A stretch of DNA of 30,718 bases from JBKHDT01 sp049974825 (lineage in GTDB: Bacteria; Pseudomonadota; Gammaproteobacteria; Halothiobacillales; Halothiobacillaceae), in the NCBI GenBank assembly GCA_049974825.1, contig JBNGDJ010000017.1, positions 1-30,718 of the forward strand, given 5' to 3'. Within the stretch, counting starts at the first letter, position 1, and each line of letters starts with the position of its first letter. This document shows positions 1 to 5,762 of the stretch, piece after piece. Below the pieces are notes generated by a model, which searched no databases, had not been told where the DNA came from, and worked only from the letters and a program-made list of their open reading frames with translations. The translations under genes were made by a program, and so were the position numbers.

Positions 1-88
1 AGCCATTGAATCGCGGAGCCCGGGCCGAGCATGTATCGGCCCGGGCGTGTCTGCATAAATCCATGGATGGATTTGTGCAGAGTTGCCC
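1..88 (-). repeat. Five-hairpin repeat, copy A (truncated by window start)
   Basis: This is the H3-end/H2/H1 part of the dispersed element, in the same orientation as copy F (24745-24940). H2 is a perfect 11-bp GC stem (18-28 with 36-46, 7-nt loop). H1 pairs 51-64 with 67-80 around a 2-nt loop, with one T.G wobble. The copy ends in a degenerate version of the terminal motif near 88. Unlike copy F it has no spacer between H2 and H1. The rest of the element lies before the window. It sits just downstream of gloA, which reads toward it. Confidence 0.8.
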
Positions 89-100
89 TACGAAGCATTT

Positions 101-132
101 GGGGAAATCGCGGCATTCGAGCGCAGATTCCC
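101..132. repeat. Degenerate H5-like hairpin next to copy A
   Basis: This 32-base stretch resembles the H5 terminal hairpin of the repeat family. It starts GGGGAAATC, keeps the central GCATTCG and ends CAGATTCCC, but has several mismatches and 2 extra bases. It lies 7 bases beyond the gloA stop codon and could act as part of that gene's 3' end. The assignment rests only on similarity to copies B and F. Confidence 0.4.
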
Positions 133-139
133 TGCCCGC

Positions 140-526
140 TCAATCCCGTTTGCCAATCAGCTCGATAGGATAACCGTCCGGGTCCTCGACAAAGGCAATG
201 ATCGTGGTGCCGGCATTCATCGGGCCGGCTTCACGAAGGATCTTTCCACCGCGACGGCGAATCTCAGCAGTCGCCTCGTAGACGTCATCGACCTCAATCG
301 CGATGTGTCCGTAACCATCCCCCAGGTCGTAGCGGTCGACGCCCCAGTTGTAGGTCAGCTCGATCACGGTGTTGTCCTTCTCGTCCCCATACCCGAGAAA
401 GGCCAGGGTGAACTTGCCTTCGGGATAGTCCTTCTGGCGCAGCAGCTTCATGCCGAGCACCTCGGTGTAAAACTTGATGGATTCATCAAGATTGCCGCAA
501 CGAAGCATGGTGTGCAGGATTCGCAT
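140..526 (-). CDS. gloA: Lactoylglutathione lyase (glyoxalase I)
   Basis: Glyoxalase I converts the hemithioacetal of methylglyoxal and glutathione to S-lactoylglutathione in the cytoplasm, the first step of methylglyoxal detoxification. The 128-residue product matches the usual length of about 130. It opens MRILHTMLR, with the first metal-ligand histidine at residue 5, and continues through the typical YTEVLGMKLLR, ELTYNWGVDRYDLGDGYGHIAI (second histidine, plus the region of the first glutamate) and DPDGYPIELI (last glutamate) segments. The reading frame runs further upstream, but the start at 526 has a GGAGG ribosome site 5 bases away and matches the family N-terminus. Repeat copy A follows its 3' end and copy B lies upstream of its start. 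Confidence 0.95.
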   Translation of the reverse strand: MRILHTMLRCGNLDESIKFYTEVLGMKLLRQKDYPEGKFTLAFLGYGDEKDNTVIELTYNWGVDRYDLGDGYGHIAIEVDDVYEATAEIRRRGGKILREAGPMNAGTTIIAFVEDPDGYPIELIGKRD

Positions 527-610
527 AACGCCTCCGATTGAATTTCTGGCAGTCGGCTCCGTCGTCGAGTCCGGCGCGCGGGGATCCTGACAGCAATGCA
601 TCACCCCTTT

Positions 611-784
611 GGAAACTCTGCACGAAGCCATCCATGGCGTCGTGCAGACACGCATGGCCCGGTGGGCTAACGCCAGCTCCGCGTTCACGCCCGGGCCATG
701 CTCCGCAATTCAATGGCTTGCGCCATTGAGCGTTGGGGCATCCATGCCCCAATCGGGAATCCCTGCATTCGTGCAGAGATTCCC
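611..784 (+). repeat. Five-hairpin repeat, copy B (near-complete)
   Basis: This copy defines the element's + orientation. It begins GGAAACTCTGCAC and ends GTGCAGAGATTCCC, which are imperfect inverted termini. Five hairpins follow in order. H1 pairs 618-625 with 640-647, then 627-631 with 634-638. H2 pairs 653-662 with 691-700, a perfect 10 bp. H3 is CAATGGC/GCCATTG at 711-717 and 722-728. H4 is GGGGCAT/ATGCCCC at 735-741 and 744-750. H5 spans 755-784, with a TTCG loop and one mismatch. CTTT occurs on both sides (607-610 and 784-787), a possible 4-bp target duplication, though this may be chance. Confidence 0.85.
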
Positions 785-940
785 TTTGCAAACCGGAGCC
801 CGACAGGGCCGCACAGCTTCCGATACCGCATCCAGCAGGTCAACCCCGGGTTTGAGGGGTCCGTTCTTTCTGCAGCCAAGCAGACAAGCCCGGCAGGAGC
901 ATTCGAATTCCCGACCGAGACGTGAAACAGTGTGGATTTG

Positions 941-962
941 AAAAAGCGGATCGCCCTGATCC
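941..962 (-). terminator. Weak intrinsic terminator after the EAL gene
   Basis: Read on the minus strand, a 5-bp stem GGATC/GATCC (958-962 with 948-952) with a 5-nt loop is followed by GCTTTTTC. It lies 25 bases beyond the stop codon of the EAL-domain gene. The stem is short, so termination may be inefficient. Confidence 0.35.
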
Positions 963-986
963 ACAAGACCCAGGATGCCCGGTTGC

Positions 987-3752
987 TTAAAACCCGGCGG
1001 CCTGGCGCAGGTTGCCGGCTTCAAGCGCCTCCAGCAGGTCACGAAGCGGCTCCGGCCGGTGCAGGAAATAGCCCTGACCATGCGTAACCCCCAGCCCGAG
1101 CAGGGTGCGGCAGGTCTTGTCGTCCTCCACCCATTCGGCGATGGTTTCCGCCCCGAGGGCAAGACCAATCCGATTGACGGCCTCCACCATTAGCGCCGCG
1201 ACCGGGTCGTGGTCGATATCGCGCACCAGCTTGCCGTCGATCTTGAGGTAGTCGACCCTGAAATGCCTGAGAAAGTCGAACGACAACAGGCCACCGCCGA
1301 AATCATCCAGCGCGAACAGGAAGCCCTCGCTGCGCAACCGGCGAATCAGCTCTGCCACCTGGGCGATGTTGATGATCGCGGCCGTCTCGGTGATTTCAAA
1401 GCAGATGCCGGCCGGGTCAATGCCGCTGCGCGCGGTCTCGTCGAGAATGAAGTCCACCATCCCAGGGTCTTGCACCGAGTCGGCGGAGAGGTTGATCGCG
1501 AAAGCCTGCACCTGTCCCTGGTAGGGCTTGAGCTCCCGGAACAGCCGGGAGACCACCCAGCGATCGATGGCAGGCATCATCCGGTGCTGCTCGGCCACGC
1601 CTACGAATTCGCCCGGCGGAAGCAACGTGCCATTGGGCTGACGCATCCTCAGGAGCATCTCGTAGTGGGGCAGCTTGTCCGGCTCGGCAAGGGCGTCAAT
1701 CCGCTGCGCCATAAACCCGAAGGCATCGTTGCGCAAGGCATCACGAAGCTGGTTGAGCCTTTCGAGCTGCACGTGCTGGGCACGAACCTCATCATCTTCC
1801 GGGTGATGCAAATGAAGCCGGCTGCCCCCGTGGTTTCTCGCCACCCGGCAGGCCGCTACGGCATTGCTCAGCACTGCGTCCACCGCCGAGGTTCCCCGGT
1901 CGATCACCACCACGCCGACGCTCACGCCCACGTTGACGGTGACGCCCTCCCAGGAAAAGCGCAGTTCGCGAATGGCCGAAACAAGACGCTGCCCGGCCAC
2001 CAGCAGATCCTCCGCGCTTGCGCGGGGCAGCAGCAGGCCGAACTCGTCCGTGCCGGTGCGTGCGACCAACGAAGCATCAGGTGTCAACACCGAGATCAGG
2101 CTGCCAACCCGGCGCAGAAGCGCATCCCCGGCGGCATGCGAGGCGTTTTCGTTGACGGCCCGAAACCCGTCGATGTCCAGCCAGAGCATCCCGCCCCCGT
2201 GGCCTTCCTCCAGCACCCGACTCACATGAACGGCCAGCTCGGCCTCAAGCGAGGTCCGGTTGAACAGACCGGTAAGCGAATCATGCCGGGCACGGAAACT
2301 CAGCTGCTCGTTGACCCGGTGAAAGTCGGTCAGATCATGCAGACTCACCAGCCACCGGGTTCGCTCACCCTCCCCGGCCATGGGTTCCATGGAGGCAATG
2401 CTGACCTTGACGATCCGCTCGCCCTGCGGGGTACTGACGCTGACCTCGAGTGGGAACCCGCTCGTCGGCTCCTCACCGGCGACCCGATCGCGCAGGTCGG
2501 CAAAGCTCATGCGGCGACCATCGTTGTCCTGGCGCACCGTCAGCACCCGGCACAGGGGCTGGCCCAGTGCCACGTCGAGCCCGATGCCCGACATGCGCTG
2601 CGCGGCATCATTCATGAACTCCACGTGCCCCCGGGCGTCGGTCGTGACCACCGCCTCCTCAAGATGATCGAGGGTACGCAAAAGCCGCGAACGACTGCGC
2701 GCGAGCTTGCGACGCGCACGGAGGGCCATGAACAGGTTGACCGCGAGCGCCACCACCAGCAGGCCAACCAGCAGCGGCCACTGGGCCTTGAGCGAAGCTA
2801 GTGCGCCTGCTGCCTCGGCCTCGGCCGGCGGCTCCAGTTCCAGCAGCATCCGGCGCACGGAGGAATAGTCCAGCGGAATGGACCATCCGGCAATCCCGGC
2901 CGCCTGGTTCACGGGGTGGTCGTCAGGCAGGCTCATGAGAACCAGGCTGATCTCCCTGGCCAGCGCGCCCGGCAAGCCTTCGCGGATCGCCAGCGGCCAC
3001 TCCGGATACAGGTCGGTGCTGGCCGCCAGCGGATAGTCGGCATATTCGCGAGGCGCGATGACCTCCAACGCTTCCGTCTGCCCCTCGCGAGCCAGTCGTT
3101 CAAGCAGCCCCGAGCGCACAATGCCGACATCTGCCCGTCCGTCCAGCACCGCCTCCACGATATTGGTCTGCGGCAGGCCAACGAAAATGGGGTGTATGTC
3201 CTGCTCGGGATCCACGCCTGCGCGCTTGAGCTCCAGCGCCCCGGTACGCCAGCCGCCGAAGGCATTGGCGGCGACACCGGCAACAACCTGCCCGGCCAGC
3301 GCTTCCAGGCTGTCCAGTTCCGGGCGGTCCGCCCGGCGGATGAACACCGAGCCAAAGCGATCCAGTGCATAACCGTTTTCGAGCGTGCGCAGGGTGACCA
3401 GCTGGCTCAGCCCGTGACTGGATGCCAGTTCGACGAAACTCAAGGGCTGGGTAAGCACCAGGTCAAGACGCCCGTCCGCCACGGCGGCGTACATTTCTTC
3501 GAGATACAGGGGAACCAGGCGAACGGTGTAGCCTTCCAGCCGATCGGAAAGCAGCCGAGCCAGCGGCTGCCACTGCGCCGAGGCCACCTCGTGGCCCTGC
3601 CAGGCAAGAACCCCCAGGGTCAGCACGCGTTCGGGCGTGACCTGCGACGCGGGCATTCGCTCTGCTTCCTGCGCGACCACCGGCCATGCTGCCGCCGAAA
3701 AGGACAGCAAACCGATGATCAGAATCCACAGGCGACAACGCGTCAAAAGCAC
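987..3752 (-). CDS. Periplasmic-sensor PAS-GGDEF-EAL c-di-GMP protein
   Basis: This 921-residue membrane protein should sense a ligand in the periplasm and control cyclic di-GMP. In order it has a signal peptide (1-28), a PhnD-like substrate-binding domain (about 43-300), one membrane segment (about 325-344), a PAS domain (about 355-475), GGDEF (about 490-645) and EAL (about 665-910). The GGDEF motif reads GTDEF (567-571), the upstream FKxxND reads FRAVNE, and no RxxD inhibitory site precedes it, so cyclase activity is doubtful. The EAL domain keeps its catalytic set: E698 in YEML, N754, E786, D816-D817, K837, E873 and Q893. I therefore expect a phosphodiesterase. The ligand is unknown. It appears monocistronic, with the argG terminator upstream. 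Confidence 0.9.
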   Translation of the reverse strand: MLLTRCRLWILIIGLLSFSAAAWPVVAQEAERMPASQVTPERVLTLGVLAWQGHEVASAQWQPLARLLSDRLEGYTVRLVPLYLEEMYAAVADGRLDLVLTQPLSFVELASSHGLSQLVTLRTLENGYALDRFGSVFIRRADRPELDSLEALAGQVVAGVAANAFGGWRTGALELKRAGVDPEQDIHPIFVGLPQTNIVEAVLDGRADVGIVRSGLLERLAREGQTEALEVIAPREYADYPLAASTDLYPEWPLAIREGLPGALAREISLVLMSLPDDHPVNQAAGIAGWSIPLDYSSVRRMLLELEPPAEAEAAGALASLKAQWPLLVGLLVVALAVNLFMALRARRKLARSRSRLLRTLDHLEEAVVTTDARGHVEFMNDAAQRMSGIGLDVALGQPLCRVLTVRQDNDGRRMSFADLRDRVAGEEPTSGFPLEVSVSTPQGERIVKVSIASMEPMAGEGERTRWLVSLHDLTDFHRVNEQLSFRARHDSLTGLFNRTSLEAELAVHVSRVLEEGHGGGMLWLDIDGFRAVNENASHAAGDALLRRVGSLISVLTPDASLVARTGTDEFGLLLPRASAEDLLVAGQRLVSAIRELRFSWEGVTVNVGVSVGVVVIDRGTSAVDAVLSNAVAACRVARNHGGSRLHLHHPEDDEVRAQHVQLERLNQLRDALRNDAFGFMAQRIDALAEPDKLPHYEMLLRMRQPNGTLLPPGEFVGVAEQHRMMPAIDRWVVSRLFRELKPYQGQVQAFAINLSADSVQDPGMVDFILDETARSGIDPAGICFEITETAAIINIAQVAELIRRLRSEGFLFALDDFGGGLLSFDFLRHFRVDYLKIDGKLVRDIDHDPVAALMVEAVNRIGLALGAETIAEWVEDDKTCRTLLGLGVTHGQGYFLHRPEPLRDLLEALEAGNLRQAAGF

Positions 3753-4203
3753 TCCGGCTCCCCCCGAAAACAGGCGCAGGCGTCATTGCTGGCGTCGCTG
3801 ACCCGACCCACGCGGTGCGAAACCAGTTCCTGCCATCGAACCCCGGGCTTCGTGAAGAAGCCCACAGCAGCAGAAACACTCCCCGCCCTCGCCGACGCCT
3901 CCCGGCAGGGCGTGGCGTCCTGCAGGTGGTACATCCTCCTGCATGGTTTTCAAACAGGCAGGACGGGTCGGTGGGTAAAACCGCCAACAATTACCGGAGT
4001 ATTACCGAAATCCCGCCAAACCGCGATCAAACCTGTCTCGACACAAATCAAATGCGGTTATGAAGAACCGTGAGCCTGCACAGGAAGACGCCTTGCGACA
4101 TGCAACAAAGAAAAAGCCCGGGATCAAACCCGGGCCTTTTTGATCAGACGCTTCGCACGACCACTTGAAAGGATCCGCGCAGCGCATTCCTGCAAGGGTT
4201 TTG
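3753..4203. other. Gene-free stretch between the EAL gene and argG
   Basis: This holds the argG terminator (4111-4141) and the presumed upstream control region of the EAL gene. A 7-bp stem GGGCTTC/GAAGCCC (3845-3851 with 3857-3863) lies about 100 bases upstream of that gene. An AT-richer patch near 3975-4065 may contain its promoter, but no good -35/-10 pair was found. The short ORFs here show no recognisable features. Confidence 0.5.
4111..4141 (-). terminator. Intrinsic terminator of argG
   Basis: GCCCGGG (4116-4122) pairs perfectly with CCCGGGC (4129-4135) around a 6-nt loop. Runs of A and T flank both sides, so it has T-tracts in both directions. On the minus strand it follows the argG stop codon by about 60 bases and ends CTTTTTCTTT. 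Confidence 0.8.
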
Positions 4204-5427
4204 TCAACCTGCGCGCCCTGCCTTCGCCGCAATCCGTAGCCTCAGGGCATTCAGCTTGATAAAGCCTTCGGCATCCTTCTGGTCGTAGGCCCCGGCATCA
4301 TCCTCGAAGGTCGCGATACTCGGATCGAACAGGCTGTCAGTTGCCGAACGGCGACCGGCCACAATCACGTTGCCCTTGTACAGCTTGAGCCGGACGTCGC
4401 CGTTGACCACCCGCTGGGTCTCGTCGATCGCCGCCTGCAGCATGCGGCGCTCCGGGCTCCACCAGTAGCCGTTGTAGATTACCGAAGCATATCGGGGCAT
4501 CAACTCGTCCTTCAGGTGTGCCACCTCGCGGTCGAGCGTGATGGACTCGATCGCACGGTGCGCCTTGAGCAGAATCGTGCCGCCCGGGGTTTCGTAACAG
4601 CCGCGGGACTTCATCCCCACGTAGCGGTTTTCCACCAGGTCCAGGCGACCGATCCCGCGCTTGCCACCGAGTCGGTTCAGGGTGGCCAGCATGGTCGCCG
4701 GAGAGAGGCGCTCGCCGTTGAGGGCAACCGGGTCGCCGCCCTCGAAGGTCAACTCGATGTACTCGGGCTGGTCGGGAGCCCGCTCGGGCGACACGCTCCA
4801 GCGCCACATGTCCTCTTCGGCCTCCCACCAGGGATCCTCGAGGTTGCCGCCCTCGTAGGAAATGTGCAGCAGGTTGGCATCCATGGAATAAGGCGACTTC
4901 TTGCCGGCCTGGGCGAAGTCGACCGGGATATCGTGCTTGCGGGCATAGTCCATCAGTTTTTCGCGGGAGTTGAGGTCCCACTCCCGCCAGGGGGCGATTA
5001 CCCGAACGCCGGGCTTGAGAGCGTAGGCACCCAGCTCGAAGCGGACCTGGTCGTTACCCTTGCCGGTCGCTCCGTGAGAAATGGCCGCCGAGCCCGTTTC
5101 GTCCGCGATTTCCACCAGGCGCTTGGCAATCAATGGACGGGCAATGGACGTACCCAGCAGGTATTCGCCCTCGTAAATCGTGTTGGCCCGGAACATGGGG
5201 AACACGAAATCCCGGACGAACTCCTCGCGCAGATCCTCGATGTAGATTTCCTTGACGCCCATGGCCTGCGCCTTCTCCCGCGCCGGTTCGAGCTCCTCGC
5301 CCTGACCCAGGTCGGCGGTGAAGGTCACCACCTCGCACTGGTAGGTTTCCTCGAGCCAGCGAAGGATCACGGAGGTATCCAGGCCGCCCGAGTAGGCAAG
5401 TACGACTTTCTCGACCGATTGCGTCAT
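4204..5427 (-). CDS. argG: Argininosuccinate synthase
   Basis: ArgG joins citrulline and aspartate using ATP to make argininosuccinate, the penultimate step of arginine synthesis, in the cytoplasm. The 407-residue product is the usual length for the common bacterial form. Near the N-terminus it has the ATP pyrophosphatase motif AYSGGLDTS (11-19). Further on it has the conserved ISHGATGKGNDQVRFELG segment and the SPYSMDANLLHISYEGGNLEDP stretch. The frame is open to 5571, but the extension is translated repeat sequence. The start at 5427 gives the family N-terminus and has AGGAAA upstream. It is divergent from aceE and flanked by its own promoter and terminator. Confidence 0.97.
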   Translation of the reverse strand: MTQSVEKVVLAYSGGLDTSVILRWLEETYQCEVVTFTADLGQGEELEPAREKAQAMGVKEIYIEDLREEFVRDFVFPMFRANTIYEGEYLLGTSIARPLIAKRLVEIADETGSAAISHGATGKGNDQVRFELGAYALKPGVRVIAPWREWDLNSREKLMDYARKHDIPVDFAQAGKKSPYSMDANLLHISYEGGNLEDPWWEAEEDMWRWSVSPERAPDQPEYIELTFEGGDPVALNGERLSPATMLATLNRLGGKRGIGRLDLVENRYVGMKSRGCYETPGGTILLKAHRAIESITLDREVAHLKDELMPRYASVIYNGYWWSPERRMLQAAIDETQRVVNGDVRLKLYKGNVIVAGRRSATDSLFDPSIATFEDDAGAYDQKDAEGFIKLNALRLRIAAKAGRAG

Positions 5428-5470
5428 GGGATTGGGTTTCCTGTTGGTTGCTTGAGTGATTGGAGAGCCA

Positions 5471-5555
5471 GGGCAATCCTGCATTCGTGCAGAGATGCCC
5501 GACCAGGGCGTCGATGCCGTGCCGCGCAGGGGCCGAGCAGGCCCGGTGCGCAGGC
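5471..5555 (-). repeat. Degenerate repeat copy C in the argG leader
   Basis: The copy begins with an H5 hairpin (5471-5500), starting GGGCAATCC and ending AGAGATGCCC around a TTCG loop. The sequence after it (5501-5528) matches 21 of 28 positions of the H4 side of copy F in the same order. H3 is missing and only H2 remnants remain. Relative to the usual GGGAA...TTCCC ends, this copy has GGGCA...TGCCC, a paired change that keeps the stem. The TTCG loop is inverted relative to copy F. Confidence 0.65.
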
Positions 5556-5569
5556 TTGTGAAAACGCGC

Positions 5570-5598
5570 ATTATACGTACCCGGGCCGGTCAAGTCAG
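5570..5598 (-). promoter_or_regulatory. Sigma-70-type promoter of argG
   Basis: On the minus strand a perfect -10 TATAAT (5575 down to 5570) lies 17 bases from CTGACT (5598 down to 5593), which matches 4 of 6 positions of TTGACA. Transcription would start near 5563. That gives a leader of about 135 bases containing repeat copy C. No ARG box was recognised. Confidence 0.55.
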
Positions 5599-5642
5599 GG
5601 CCACTGGCGGGGTCAACCCGGCATCGCGACAGTGGGCAAAGT

Positions 5643-5671
5643 TTTTCAATCCGGCGGCGATCACGCATAAT
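5643..5671 (+). promoter_or_regulatory. Candidate promoter of the aceE operon
   Basis: TTTTCA (5643-5648), a 17-base spacer and CATAAT (5666-5671) match 4 of 6 and 5 of 6 consensus positions. Transcription would start near 5678, about 85 bases before the aceE start. No PdhR-type operator was recognised. Confidence 0.4.
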
Positions 5672-5762
5672 GAGCCCCGTTTTGCGGTCGCGGACTGGCC
5701 CCGGCATCCGGCCGGCGGCCCTTTTCAGCCGACTTCAAGAAGATTCGACATGAGGAGTGGAT

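Larger units (their letters stand above)
527..986. other. Gene-free stretch between gloA and the EAL gene
   Basis: No ORF here looks like a real gene. The stretch holds repeat copy B (611-784) and, near its right end, a short terminator-like hairpin for the downstream-facing EAL gene (941-962). The gloA promoter should lie between about 530 and 610, but I see no convincing -35/-10 pair there. Confidence 0.6.
5428..5762. other. Divergent argG/aceE control region
   Basis: This 335-base gap has a minus-strand promoter for argG (5570-5598), a plus-strand promoter candidate for aceE (5643-5671), and repeat copy C (5471-5555) lying within the predicted argG leader. Confidence 0.6.

Noticed and set aside
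611..784. Integron attC site or CRISPR repeat as an explanation for the hairpin element
   Set aside because: No integrase, cassette array, regular spacing or spacers were seen. Copies are scattered in both orientations between unrelated chromosomal genes.
1209..2801. 530-codon plus-strand frame opposite the EAL gene, and the 385-codon frame at 2916-4073
   Set aside because: Both are shadows of the GGDEF/EAL gene, whose domains are unmistakable. Their translations are rich in H, R, Q and P and have no family features.
3743..3934. 63-codon minus-strand ORF before the EAL gene
   Set aside because: It has no ribosome site or family features and overlaps the gene start in another frame, so I treat it as noise.
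5428..5571. N-terminal extension of argG
   Set aside because: The extra 48 codons translate the repeat copy. The start at 5427 has a ribosome site and matches the family N-terminus.
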